Source: Nocardioides sp. JS614 (GTDB lineage: Bacteria; Actinomycetota; Actinomycetes; Propionibacteriales; Nocardioidaceae). From it: a stretch of 64,000 nt of DNA. The stretch spans positions 4,216,001-4,280,000 of the forward strand of contig NC_008699.1 in assembly GCF_000015265.1 (NCBI RefSeq). The letters are read 5' to 3'. Below the pieces are notes generated by a model that worked only from the letters and a program-made list of their open reading frames with translations, was not told the DNA's origin and did not search any database. The translations under genes and the position numbers were made by a program. Each line of letters opens with the position of its first letter. The stretch's first letter is position 1. This document shows, one piece after another, positions 35,014 through 43,124 of this stretch.

Positions 35014-35368
35014 CCACCGCCTTGCGGTGCCCCACGAGCACCACGCCGTCGGCGACCCGGACCTCGTAGGCCGGGACCGACACGTGGTCGTCCTCCAGGC
35101 ACCGCCCGCTGCGCAGGTCGAAGGCGTGCTTGTGCGTCGGTGACGCCACGAACGGCACGTCCCCGCGCAGTCCGACGATGCCGCGGGCGATGACCGATGC
35201 CCGAGCGAACGGGTCGTGGTTGCCCAGCGCGTAGACCCGGTCGTCCTGGGTGCGGAAGATCGCGATCGCCTGGCCGTGCACCAGCGCGGTCGCGCCCCGC
35301 TCGACCTCGAGCTCGGCGACCCGGCAGACCGGCTGCCACCGCCCGGTTGCCGACTCCTCGGTGCCCAT
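34985..35368 (-). CDS. nirD: NirD-like nitrite reductase small subunit (orphan)
   Basis: 127 residues with a Rieske-like fold but without the Cys/His ligands, as in NirD: 'NHDPFARASVIARGIVG', 'VASPTHKHAFDLRSGRCLEDD' and 'SVPAYEVRVADG' align with the NirD pattern. The partner NirB and nitrate genes are absent from the window. The upstream region contains the GTTTC-GTAAC-GAAAC arrangement at 35419-35445, reminiscent of nitrogen-control boxes, though spacing is off. Confidence 0.75.
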   Translation of the reverse strand: MGTEESATGRWQPVCRVAELEVERGATALVHGQAIAIFRTQDDRVYALGNHDPFARASVIARGIVGLRGDVPFVASPTHKHAFDLRSGRCLEDDHVSVPAYEVRVADGVVLVGHRKAVVTPTRGDGA

Positions 35369-35418
35369 CGGAGCCCCTTCCTGGTCCGACGAACCTAGGC
35401 CCGGGGTGTTGAGTCCCT

Positions 35419-35445
35419 GTTTCGGCGTGTAACAGCCGTGGAAAC
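35419..35445. promoter_or_regulatory. GTTTC-N5-GTAAC-N7-GAAAC element upstream of nirD
   Basis: The elements gtttc, gtaac and gaaac are arranged symmetrically in front of nirD. GlnR boxes use GTNAC-N6-GAAAC; here the spacings are 5 and 7, so the match is suggestive only. The remainder of the 35369-35589 gap is GC-rich with no other signal. Confidence 0.25.
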
Positions 35446-35589
35446 GCTCGGCGTCGGGGAGGCCGAGCCGCGCCGCGCCGCGGCGGGCCTACCCCCACGA
35501 GGCACGGTGGGCGCACGAGGCCCGACGGGCCCGGGCGGGGCCGCTCGGGCACACGCGCCCCACGGCCCGCTCGGGGACGCGGGGCCCGC

Positions 35590-35916
35590 TCAGCGCCCGC
35601 GGCGCTCCAGCACCCGCTCGATCGCGGCCGCGAGGCCGTCGGGCTCGTGGCCGAGCTCGGCGACGACCGCCCGCTGCACGGCCTGCCGCAGGTCGGCCGG
35701 GGCGGCGGGCGGCGCCGCCGGCGGCGGCGCGGGGGCGGCCGCTGCGCGCCCGGGCTCCCCGCGCTCGATGCGGACGCCGAGGTCCTCGGCGCGCTGCGCG
35801 GCCTCGTCGGTGACGACGTCTCGGCCGCTGGCCCGGATCGGCTGGCCCGAGCGGGCGGCGTCCTCGACGTCGTGGCGGGTGATGAAGCGGCGCCGCCGGG
35901 CCTCAGTCGCGCCCAT
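35590..35916 (-). CDS. BMC-associated small protein: EutQ-N-like domain, linker, encapsulation-peptide-like helix
   Basis: 108 residues; ATG at 35916 overlaps the preceding shell gene by 14 nt. Residues 1-45 (pattern ITRHDVEDAARSG ... DVVTDEAAQRAEDLGVRI) resemble the N-terminal domain of EutQ from the same operon (TADDVLGLARAG ... DLVTPLARDVAAERGLRI). A Pro/Ala-rich linker follows (about residues 50-72), then an amphipathic C-terminal helix 'DLRQAVQRAVVAEL' and 'GLAAAIERVLERRG', like encapsulation peptides. No cupin or other catalytic domain is present. It is the last gene of the BMC operon. A lumen scaffold or cargo adaptor is inferred; no function is established. Confidence 0.72.
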   Translation of the reverse strand: MGATEARRRRFITRHDVEDAARSGQPIRASGRDVVTDEAAQRAEDLGVRIERGEPGRAAAAPAPPPAAPPAAPADLRQAVQRAVVAELGHEPDGLAAAIERVLERRGR

Positions 35917-36526
35917 CGATCGCCTCCAGTGCTGCGACGGCGGCATTGCGGGCCGCGAGGATGTCGGCCTCCGTGCCCGCCATCCAGAGCCGGCCGTAGA
36001 CGCCGACCGAGGCGACGTGCATCAGGTTGACCGCGGCCGCCTTCTCGGCCTCGTTGGCGGCGAGGTTGATGTAGGCCGCGGGGGTGCACTCCAGCACGAG
36101 CATGGTCTGCCCGGCGACCAGCATCATGCCGCGGGTGAACCGATTCAGCAGCTGGGACTGGTACGGACTGACGTTCGTGATCACCTGCATCGAGGCGATC
36201 TGGGGCTTCAGGCGCTCGCTCACGTGCAGGTCGAGCTCGCCGAGGACGGCGTCGCCGGCCTGGAGCACCTCCGCCTGCGACTCCGAGTGCAGCTCGAACA
36301 TGCCGAACTGGCGCTCGACGATCTGCGCGCCGGGCCGGGCCATGGTGGCCTTGACGGCAACGTCGACCACCCGGAACACGTGGTTGCCGGGAGCCATCTC
36401 GACGTACAGCGCAGCCATGCCTTCGACCGGCAGATCACCTTGCGTGACGGTACCCACGAAACTGGCGTACTGCGGCTGCATCCGGTCGATGTAGCAGTAG
36501 GCACGCAGCTCGAAATCATCTGCCAT
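35903..36526 (-). CDS. BMC trimer shell protein (tandem BMC domain, MSM0275-like)
   Basis: 207 residues made of two BMC domains. The N-terminal 'ELRAYCYIDRMQPQYASFVG' resembles the tandem-domain trimers of Mycobacterium/Rhodococcus microcompartments rather than EutL. The second domain ends 'VASVGVYGRLWMAGTEADI', a typical BMC strand-helix. Such trimers can stack in two layers with a gated pore. ATG with a strong AGAAGGAG site. It follows eutJ by 81 bp, a gap that holds a GTG microsatellite (36567-36588). Confidence 0.82.
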   Translation of the reverse strand: MADDFELRAYCYIDRMQPQYASFVGTVTQGDLPVEGMAALYVEMAPGNHVFRVVDVAVKATMARPGAQIVERQFGMFELHSESQAEVLQAGDAVLGELDLHVSERLKPQIASMQVITNVSPYQSQLLNRFTRGMMLVAGQTMLVLECTPAAYINLAANEAEKAAAVNLMHVASVGVYGRLWMAGTEADILAARNAAVAALEAIDGRD

Positions 36527-36607
36527 GGGGGCACTTCTCCTTCTTCGAGGTCATCGGTCGGTCGTCGGGGTGGTGGTGGTGGTGGTGGGCGGTGCCCGGC
36601 GGGGGAC

Positions 36608-37459
36608 TCATGGGTAGCCCGCTGCGCCGCCCGCCTCGAGGGCGGGCGCGCTGCGCGCGATGCCGAGCGGGGTGACGAACAGGGGCGCCACCGGCACGAC
36701 GACGTCGAGCCCGGTGGCCGCCGCGACCACGTCGGCGAACCCGGGAAATGCGGCCGTCCCGCCGACGAGGTAGACCTTCGGGGTCGGCCAGCCACGGGTG
36801 CTGCTCGACACGATCGAGGCCACCTTCTCCATCACCGGCCGGATCACGGGGAACAGCCGGGGCTGCTCCACGGGGTCCTTCTTCAGCCGCTCGGCCTCCT
36901 CGAAGGACACCTTGAGCGCGCCGGAGATGACCAGGCTCAGGTGCGTCCCCCCGGTCGGCTCGTCGGCGGTGTGCACGACCGTGCCGTCCTGCACGACGGC
37001 CACCCCGGTCGTGCCGCCGCCGATGTCGACCACGACGCCGTCGCGCAAGCGAAGCACCGCGTTGGCGGCGCTCGGCTCGTCGACGAGGCCGGTGCACTCC
37101 ATGCCCACGGACTCGATCACGTGGCGCACCGCGCGGACCGAGCCCGAGTCCACTCCGGGCGGGTAGGCGCCGTGCGCGCCCGGGACGGCCACCCCGAGCC
37201 GGTCCTCGACCTGCGCCTTGAGCCGGCGGAGCACGTCGATGGCGCCCACGAAGTCCGTGACGACGCCGTCTCGGACCACGTCGGCGGTCTCGTACGCCGC
37301 CGCGAGCGGACGGTCGTCGGCGTCCAGCGCGACCATCACCAGGTACGCCGTGCCGAGGTCCACGCCCCCCTTGATCAGGGTGGGTGGCCGGTCGAGGGGG
37401 GTGCTAACCATGGCCGCCTCGAGGGCGGCCATGGTGTCGCGCAGCGCGGTCTGGTCCAT
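36608..37459 (-). CDS. eutJ: EutJ, Hsp70-like chaperone of the ethanolamine microcompartment
   Basis: 283 residues, E. coli-like length. Actin/Hsp70 ATPase motifs: 'KGGVDLGTAYLVMVALD' (phosphate 1), 'GVVVDIGGGTTGVAVV' (phosphate 2) and 'VYLVGGTAAFPGFADVV' (adenosine). 'LVDEPSAANAVL' is characteristic of EutJ/Ppx-type folds. It probably helps fold or reactivate lumen enzymes. ATG overlaps the eutQ stop by one base (TGATG). Confidence 0.92.
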   Translation of the reverse strand: MDQTALRDTMAALEAAMVSTPLDRPPTLIKGGVDLGTAYLVMVALDADDRPLAAAYETADVVRDGVVTDFVGAIDVLRRLKAQVEDRLGVAVPGAHGAYPPGVDSGSVRAVRHVIESVGMECTGLVDEPSAANAVLRLRDGVVVDIGGGTTGVAVVQDGTVVHTADEPTGGTHLSLVISGALKVSFEEAERLKKDPVEQPRLFPVIRPVMEKVASIVSSSTRGWPTPKVYLVGGTAAFPGFADVVAAATGLDVVVPVAPLFVTPLGIARSAPALEAGGAAGYP

Positions 37460-38022
37460 CACCCGCTCCAGTCCGCGGGGTAGGTGACGTAGAGGAACTT
37501 GGCCCACGACGGCGTGCCGAACGTGATCGAGGATCCCTTGGGCACCGCGATCACGTCGCCGGGCCGGCCGACGACCTGCCGGTCCGCGGTCGTGATGTGC
37601 AACTCCCCTTCGATGACGTACTCCACCTCGTCGTAGTCCAGGGTCCACGGGAACGAGCCCGCTCGCAGACTCATCACCCCGGCCGCCATCGGGAATCCGT
37701 GCTCCCCCGTGACCACGTCGAGCAGTCGCACGTCCATCTCCGGGCGGTGCAGCTCCACCGGGAACGGGTCGAGCGCGGCCAGGTTCGCCCCGGGCATGTG
37801 CCGCAGGGCGGGGCGTCCCTCGGCCCCGAGCGGACCGCCCGATGCCGGTCCGGCACCGTGGCCGGGATCGTCCGGACGCTGGAGGGTGATCCGCAGACCC
37901 CGTTCCGCGGCCACGTCACGGGCGAGCGGCGTCACCAGGTCGCCGGGCGCGACGACGAGCTCGGTCCTGCCCGCACGGGCGAGACCGAGCACGTCGTCGG
38001 CGGTGTGGACCCGGCGGCTCAC
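37459..38022 (-). CDS. eutQ: EutQ, cupin-domain ethanolamine utilisation protein
   Basis: 187 residues from a GTG. The N-terminal ~45 residues carry the 'DLVTPLARDVAAERGLRI' motif shared with other BMC proteins. After a Gly/Pro linker comes the cupin domain: 'GSFPWTLDYDEVEYVIEGELHI', 'GDVIAVPKGSSITFG' and 'KFLYVTYPADW'. EutQ of enterobacteria is reported to be a cupin with acetate-kinase activity needed for microcompartment function. The classic metal-binding histidines are largely replaced by acidic residues, as in EutQ. Confidence 0.9.
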   Translation of the reverse strand: MSRRVHTADDVLGLARAGRTELVVAPGDLVTPLARDVAAERGLRITLQRPDDPGHGAGPASGGPLGAEGRPALRHMPGANLAALDPFPVELHRPEMDVRLLDVVTGEHGFPMAAGVMSLRAGSFPWTLDYDEVEYVIEGELHITTADRQVVGRPGDVIAVPKGSSITFGTPSWAKFLYVTYPADWSG

Positions 38023-38056
38023 CGGAGCGCCTTAGTTGCTCGCGCGATCCGGTGGC

Positions 38057-38371
38057 TCACTTGGTGGGGGTCGGCGCGGTCCCGGCGTTCTGCGAGGGCA
38101 GGATGAACTCGACGTCGCCGTGCGGGCGGGGGATGACGTGGACGCTGACCAGGTCACCGACGCGCTGCGCGGCCGCGGCGCCGGCGTCCGTGGCGGCCTT
38201 GACCGCGCCGACGTCACCGCGGACCATCACGGTGACGTAGCCGCCACCGATGTGCTCCTTGCCGATCAGGGTGACGTTCGCCGCCTTCACCATGGCGTCG
38301 GCGGCCTCGATCGAGCCCACGAGACCGCGGGTCTCGATCATGCCAAGTGCGATCATCTGGGGATTTGCCAC
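38057..38371 (-). CDS. eutM: EutM, hexameric BMC shell protein
   Basis: 104 residues from a GTG with AGAGGA upstream. One BMC domain: 'ALGMIETRGLVGSIEAADAMVKAANV', 'VMVRGDVGAVKAATDAG' and 'VHVIPRPHGDVEFILP'. It is the main hexagonal tile of the shell facets. The C-terminus has a short flexible tail. Only single-domain BMC hexamer gene in the operon. Confidence 0.95.
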   Translation of the reverse strand: MANPQMIALGMIETRGLVGSIEAADAMVKAANVTLIGKEHIGGGYVTVMVRGDVGAVKAATDAGAAAAQRVGDLVSVHVIPRPHGDVEFILPSQNAGTAPTPTK

Positions 38372-38435
38372 TGGAATTTCCTCTCACTGTGGTGCTGCCG
38401 GGGTGCTACGAAGTCGAGGTGCTGAAGCTGCGGTC

Positions 38436-38451
38436 CCGCCATCGGTGGCGG
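38436..38451 (-). other. Intra-operon hairpin between eutE and eutM
   Basis: A 6-bp stem ccgcca/tggcgg with tetraloop lies in the 127-bp gap between eutE and eutM, the longest gap in the operon. It may stabilise the downstream mRNA segment or attenuate transcription, helping the shell protein to be made in excess. No other signal is seen in this gap. Confidence 0.4.
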
Positions 38452-38498
38452 TTGGGCTCGAGCCGGCGGGGCCGGCCCTCGGATGCCGTGCGCGCCGG

Positions 38499-40034
38499 TC
38501 ATCGGCCGGCTCCGAGCTCGCTGAGCACCCGGCGGACGATGCGTTCCACCTGGTCCCCGCTCACCGCAGCGGGTTCGGCGACGCGCGCCGCCGGGGTCGC
38601 CTCGGCCGAGCGGGGGCCGTCGTGGCGGGGGGCGCCCCGCACGTCGGGTGCGTGCTCGTACGCCGCGGCGGGCGGCTCGTGCAGCTTGAAGGCCAGACGC
38701 TTGACGTTGAGCAGGTGCGTAACGGTGATGTTGTCGCTGACCACGGCACCGCCGATCCCGCCCGGGGCGAGCGTCAGCGCCGGCATCACGCCGGTCGTCG
38801 CACCGATCGCGCCGAGGGTGCCCCAGGTGTTGACGAGGATCCGGAAGGCGGGCTTCTCTAGCCCGAACGCCATGATCACCTCCTCGTCGGTCGCGTGGAT
38901 CACCAGCGAGTGCCCGTCGCCGCCGAACTTCAGCAGCTCGATCGACCGCTCGCAGCCGGCCCGCCAGCCGTCCTCGACGTACCAGCCGAGCACGGTGGTG
39001 AGCTTCTCGGCGCTGAGCGGCTCCTGCGGACCGACGCTGCCCAGCTCGGCAACGAGGATCCGGGCATGCTCGGGGACCTGGATGCCCGCCAGCGCCGCCA
39101 GGGCCTGCGGCGACTTCCCGACCGCCTTGGGGTTCATCGCGCCGCCCGGGTTGAACACGGTGCGCTCGAGCGCCGCCTTCTCCTCCGCAGAGACGAAGTA
39201 GGCGCCGAGGCGCTCCATCTCGGCGCGCAGCGCGCCGGCGATCGGCGCGTCCGCTACGACCGCCTGCTCGGTCGCACAGATCGTGGAGCAGTCGAAGGAC
39301 TTGCTGTTGACGATCGCGGTGGCGGCCGCCAGCACGTCCGCACTGCGGTCGACGTACGCCGGGACGTTGCCGGGCCCGACGCCGAGCGCGGGCTTGCCCA
39401 TGCTGTGGGCCGCGCGCACCATCGGCGTGCCGCCGGTGGCCAGGATCATCGACGTCGCGTAGTGCCGCATCAGCTCCTGGGAGCCGGGGAGGCTGACCTC
39501 CTGCATGCAGCCGACCAGGCCCTTGGGCATGCCGGCCCGCTCCCCCGCCTCGATCATGATCCGCACCGCCTCGTAGGTGGCGGCCTTGGCCGAGGGGTGC
39601 GGGGCGATGATGCAGGCGTTGCGCGCCTTGACCGAGATCAGCACCTTGTAGATCGCCGTCGAGTTGGGGTTGGTGGAGGGGCACAGGCCGACGATCACGC
39701 CGACCGGCCAGCCGATCTCGACGATCCCCTTCGCCTCGTCTCGGCGCAGCACGCCCACGGTCGGCACGTCGCGGATCGACTCCCACACCGTGCGCGAGGC
39801 GAACTCGACCTTGAGCCGCTTGTGGGCGGGTACGCCGTACCCGGTCTCGTCGGTCGCCAGCTGCCCGAGGCGGGCGGCCTCACGGTAGACCGCGTCGGCC
39901 ATCGCCGCGCAGATCCGGTCCACCTCGGCCTGCGAGGCGTGGGCGAACTCCCGCTGAGCCGCCCGGGCCGCCGTGGCGAGGCGGCGGGCCTCCTGGATCG
40001 AGCGCAGGTCGCTGTCGAGCTCGTCGTGCGTCAT
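38499..40034 (-). CDS. eutE: EutE, CoA-acylating acetaldehyde dehydrogenase with C-terminal encapsulation peptide
   Basis: 511 residues, about 45 longer than enteric EutE. The ALDH core has the catalytic cysteine in 'SFDCSTICATEQAVV' and cofactor segments 'GLCPSTNPNSTAIYK' and 'GVGPGNVPAYVD'. It converts acetaldehyde to acetyl-CoA with NAD+. The extra length is a Pro/Ala linker followed by 'GDQVERIVRRVLSELGAGR' at the extreme C-terminus, an amphipathic helix like known encapsulation peptides. ATG overlaps the eutL stop by one base. Confidence 0.93.
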   Translation of the reverse strand: MTHDELDSDLRSIQEARRLATAARAAQREFAHASQAEVDRICAAMADAVYREAARLGQLATDETGYGVPAHKRLKVEFASRTVWESIRDVPTVGVLRRDEAKGIVEIGWPVGVIVGLCPSTNPNSTAIYKVLISVKARNACIIAPHPSAKAATYEAVRIMIEAGERAGMPKGLVGCMQEVSLPGSQELMRHYATSMILATGGTPMVRAAHSMGKPALGVGPGNVPAYVDRSADVLAAATAIVNSKSFDCSTICATEQAVVADAPIAGALRAEMERLGAYFVSAEEKAALERTVFNPGGAMNPKAVGKSPQALAALAGIQVPEHARILVAELGSVGPQEPLSAEKLTTVLGWYVEDGWRAGCERSIELLKFGGDGHSLVIHATDEEVIMAFGLEKPAFRILVNTWGTLGAIGATTGVMPALTLAPGGIGGAVVSDNITVTHLLNVKRLAFKLHEPPAAAYEHAPDVRGAPRHDGPRSAEATPAARVAEPAAVSGDQVERIVRRVLSELGAGR

Positions 40035-40690
40035 CAGACCTCCCGCGGCTGTGCCGCAATCTCGAGAACACCGTCGCGGAACGCGTTGCACGCGGCCACC
40101 ACGGCGCTTTGGGAACCGACCAGGAACCCTCCGGAGAAGTTCGTCTCGGAGGGCGGCGGGAACCACACCTTCAACTCGACGTCGGCCGCCTTGAGTGCCG
40201 CGTCGAGGGCGTACGTCGCCTCCAGCGGCGGCGCGATCAGATAGGCCAGCGGCGTCCCCTCGGCGACGTCGGCCTCCTTGCTCAGGTAGCTGCCGGTGCG
40301 CGAGACCGGGTGGGCGAAGAACGCCAGGTCCCCGCCCTCGTCCGCGGCGTGGAACCACGCCTCCTGCTCGGCGTAGTCGATGCACGCGGCCATCCCGGCG
40401 CGGGCCTCGGCCGGCGACGGTCCGGCGAGGATCCCGATGATCTCACCGGACAGCGGGCCAGAAGCATGCGCCGAGCCCGCATAGAAGCTGTGCGCGTAGA
40501 CGACCTCGACCTCGGCCATCTTGGTCGCCTCGTCGAGCGAGACGTAGAGGCTGTCGTCGATGTCGCAGGTGATCAGCGCGAGGCTGCGCTGGTCGTCACG
40601 GAGGTCGAGCTTGGCGGCGAGGGCCCGATCCACGTTGGGGATCAGCTTGGCCGCGAGGATCGTGGGCTTGATCGGGTCGAGGACTGCCAT
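40034..40690 (-). CDS. eutL: EutL, trimeric BMC shell protein
   Basis: 218 residues (enteric EutL 219). Two circularly permuted BMC domains: 'EVVYAHSFYAGSAHASGPLSGE', 'GGDLAFFAHPVSRTGSYLSKE', 'YLIAPPLEATYALDAALKAADV' and 'PPPSETNFSGGFLVGSQSA'. Enteric EutL trimers have a gated central pore and bind ethanolamine. ATG overlaps the eutC stop by one base (TGATG), indicating coupled translation. Confidence 0.96.
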   Translation of the reverse strand: MAVLDPIKPTILAAKLIPNVDRALAAKLDLRDDQRSLALITCDIDDSLYVSLDEATKMAEVEVVYAHSFYAGSAHASGPLSGEIIGILAGPSPAEARAGMAACIDYAEQEAWFHAADEGGDLAFFAHPVSRTGSYLSKEADVAEGTPLAYLIAPPLEATYALDAALKAADVELKVWFPPPSETNFSGGFLVGSQSAVVAACNAFRDGVLEIAAQPREV

Positions 40691-41721
40691 CAGCGGGTCC
40701 CGCTCTCTTGGAGTCGCAGTTCGACGCCACTGGCCTGGTGCTTCATGACGTTCTTGACGTGCTCGACCGCGAAGGCGCCGGCCTCCAGCGGGTTCGTGCC
40801 GCCGTTCTGCGTGATCATGCAGATCACGTCGCGGTGGGCGTCGGTCTTGCCGGCGGTGGGACGCCATCCGGAGTAGACGCTCAGCGCATCCGCGACCCCG
40901 AGCCCGGGACGCTCCCCGATGAGGAGCACGACCACGTCCGCCCCGACGATGTCGTTGATGTCGTTGATCACCCCCACCCGGCAGTACCGCACGAAGAACG
41001 GCGTGCCCAGGGTCAGGCCGGCGTCGCGCAGGCCCGCCTCCAGCACCGGGTAGATCTGCGGCAGGTTGTTGGTCACCGCGGCGGCCGAGAGGCCGTCGCC
41101 GACGACGATCTGCACCTGCGGGCCCTTGACACACTTCTCGGCGACCACGAGCTTGGCGGCGTCGTCCAACTCCCGGCCGAGGTCGGGACGCAGGAGGAAC
41201 TCGTCCTGCGTCGTGACCTTGGTCTGCACAGCGAACAGCCCGAACTGGTCCAGGAGCGCGGTGGGCACGTCGCCGAAGATCGCGTCCTGGGTCACCGCGT
41301 GGTCGGCGCCGAACAGCAGCACGCTCTCGGTGCGCGGCCGCGGGCCCGCCCGGCCGACGGCGATCCGGGCGGCGGTCGAGGCGGCGAGGTTCGCGAGCCC
41401 GCTCGGGTTCGCGGGGTTCTCGACCCCGATCCGGTGGCGCGCCTCCGGCACCGTGGGGTCGGAGACCTCGATGCTCACTGGCGCACCGGACAGGGTGGGG
41501 CGGGTGATCTCCGTCGCGCTCGACGCGGGCACCGCCGCGGGCTCGGTGGCCGCCGACGATGGCGCGTCGGACTCCTCCGGTGCCGGCGTCGACGTGGGCC
41601 CGGAGGGCCCGGCGGTCGTGGCGGGCGTGGTGAGGCGGGCGAAGGCGTCACCGGGCTCCGCAAGCTCGGCGAGGACCTCCGCGACGATGCTGCGGAGCTC
41701 GTCGGTCGACATCGCGCTCAT
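40690..41721 (-). CDS. eutC: EutC, ethanolamine ammonia-lyase small subunit
   Basis: 343 residues, longer than enteric EutC (295). The N-terminus 'DELRSIVAEVLAELAEP' is an encapsulation-peptide-like helix, joined by a ~60-residue Pro/Thr/Ala/Ser linker to the catalytic domain ('VLLFGADHAVTQDAIFGDVP', 'VGDGLSAAAVTNNLPQI', 'YCRVGVINDINDIVGADVVVLLIGERPG', 'QNGGTNPLEAGAFA'). With EutB it forms the adenosylcobalamin-dependent lyase giving acetaldehyde and NH3. Five bases separate it from eutB. Confidence 0.95.
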   Translation of the reverse strand: MSAMSTDELRSIVAEVLAELAEPGDAFARLTTPATTAGPSGPTSTPAPEESDAPSSAATEPAAVPASSATEITRPTLSGAPVSIEVSDPTVPEARHRIGVENPANPSGLANLAASTAARIAVGRAGPRPRTESVLLFGADHAVTQDAIFGDVPTALLDQFGLFAVQTKVTTQDEFLLRPDLGRELDDAAKLVVAEKCVKGPQVQIVVGDGLSAAAVTNNLPQIYPVLEAGLRDAGLTLGTPFFVRYCRVGVINDINDIVGADVVVLLIGERPGLGVADALSVYSGWRPTAGKTDAHRDVICMITQNGGTNPLEAGAFAVEHVKNVMKHQASGVELRLQESGTR

Positions 41722-41726
41722 CTCTC

Positions 41727-43094
41727 CTACCTGCTCAAGAAGAAGGAGGCGTCGCCTGCCTTCTCGGTCAGTCGGCCATCGCGCAGCAACCCGAGGCCTT
41801 CCATCCAGGCCTCGAACTCCGGCAGTGGGCGCAGTCCCAGCAGCTGCCGGAGGCTGGGCGCGTCGTGGAAGCTGGAGCTCTGGTAGCTCAGCATGGAGTC
41901 GTCACCCATCGGGATGCCCATGATGAAGTTGACGCCGGCAGCCCCGAGCAGCACGGCCAGGTTCTCCAGCTCGTTCTGGGTGGACCGAGCGTGGTTCGTG
42001 TAGCAGACGTCGGCGCCCATGGAGATGCCGGTGAGCTTGCCCATGAAGTGGTCCTCGAGGCCGGCCCGGGTGATCTGGGTCGAGTCGTAGAGGTACTCCG
42101 GGCCGATGAAGCCGACCACCGTGTTGAGCTGGAAGGGGTCGTAGCGCTTGGCCAGCCCGTAGCAGCGGGCTTCCATGACAACCTGGTCGGCACCGTGGTG
42201 AGCGTCCGCGGACAGCTCCGATCCCTGACCCGTCTCGAAGTACATGTAGTTCGGGCCGGTGGCGACCGAGTACCGCTTGGCCAGGGCGTAGGCCTCGTCG
42301 AGCATCCCCACGTCGATGCCGAACGACTCGTTGCCCTTCTGCGAGCCCGCGAGGCTCTGGAAGACCAGGCCGACCGGTGCGCCGTGACGCATCGCCTCCA
42401 TCTGGGTGGACACATGGGCGAGCACGCAGTTCTGCGTGGGGATCTCCCATCGGGTGATGACCTCGTGGGTCATCTCCAACAGCCGGGAGACGCTCCCGAG
42501 CGAGTCGTCGGAGGGGTTGATGCCGATCACGCTGTCGCCCGAACCGAAGCTGAGACCCTCGTAGACGGCGGCTCGGATGCCCTCGACGGAGTCGGTCTGG
42601 TTGTTGGGCTGGCAGCGCGACGCGAGCGTGCCGCGCAGACCGATGGTGTTGTTGGCGTGCTTGACGATCTTGATCTTGCTGGCCGCCAGCATCAGGTCCA
42701 GGTTCGACATCAGCTTGGTGACCGCGGCGACCATCTCGGCGGTCAGTCCGTTGCTGAGCCGGCGGATCATCTCGCCGGTGGTCGTATCGGCCAGCAGCCA
42801 CTCGCGCAGCTCACCGACCTGCATGCCCTTGATCTCCGCGTAGACCGCTTCGTTCACGCCGTCGTCGATCACCCGCGTGACCTCGTCCTCCTCGTACGGG
42901 ACGGCCGGGTTGGCGCGCAGGGTCTCCAGGGTGACCTCGCTGAGGACGAACCTGGCCGCCATCCGCTCCGCCGCACTGTCGGCGGCGACGCCGGCGAGCC
43001 GGTCACCCGACTTCTCCTCGTTGGCCTTGGCCAGCAGGTCCTTGATGTCGCGGAACTGGTAGCGGGTGCCGAACAGCGTTGCGGCTAGCTGCAT
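41727..43094 (-). CDS. eutB: EutB, ethanolamine ammonia-lyase large subunit
   Basis: 455 residues (enteric 453). The TIM-barrel catalytic subunit with highly conserved blocks 'CQPNNQTDSVEGIRAAVYEG', 'GDSVIGINPSDDS', 'PVGLVFQSLAGSQKGNESFG' and 'GADVCYTNHA'. It binds ethanolamine and adenosylcobalamin with EutC. ATG at 43094. Located 30 bp after eutA. No cobalamin adenosyltransferase gene is present in this operon. Confidence 0.97.
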   Translation of the reverse strand: MQLAATLFGTRYQFRDIKDLLAKANEEKSGDRLAGVAADSAAERMAARFVLSEVTLETLRANPAVPYEEDEVTRVIDDGVNEAVYAEIKGMQVGELREWLLADTTTGEMIRRLSNGLTAEMVAAVTKLMSNLDLMLAASKIKIVKHANNTIGLRGTLASRCQPNNQTDSVEGIRAAVYEGLSFGSGDSVIGINPSDDSLGSVSRLLEMTHEVITRWEIPTQNCVLAHVSTQMEAMRHGAPVGLVFQSLAGSQKGNESFGIDVGMLDEAYALAKRYSVATGPNYMYFETGQGSELSADAHHGADQVVMEARCYGLAKRYDPFQLNTVVGFIGPEYLYDSTQITRAGLEDHFMGKLTGISMGADVCYTNHARSTQNELENLAVLLGAAGVNFIMGIPMGDDSMLSYQSSSFHDAPSLRQLLGLRPLPEFEAWMEGLGLLRDGRLTEKAGDASFFLSR

Positions 43095-43124
43095 CGGGGG
43101 GCGCTCCTTCGCGGAACGACGAGG

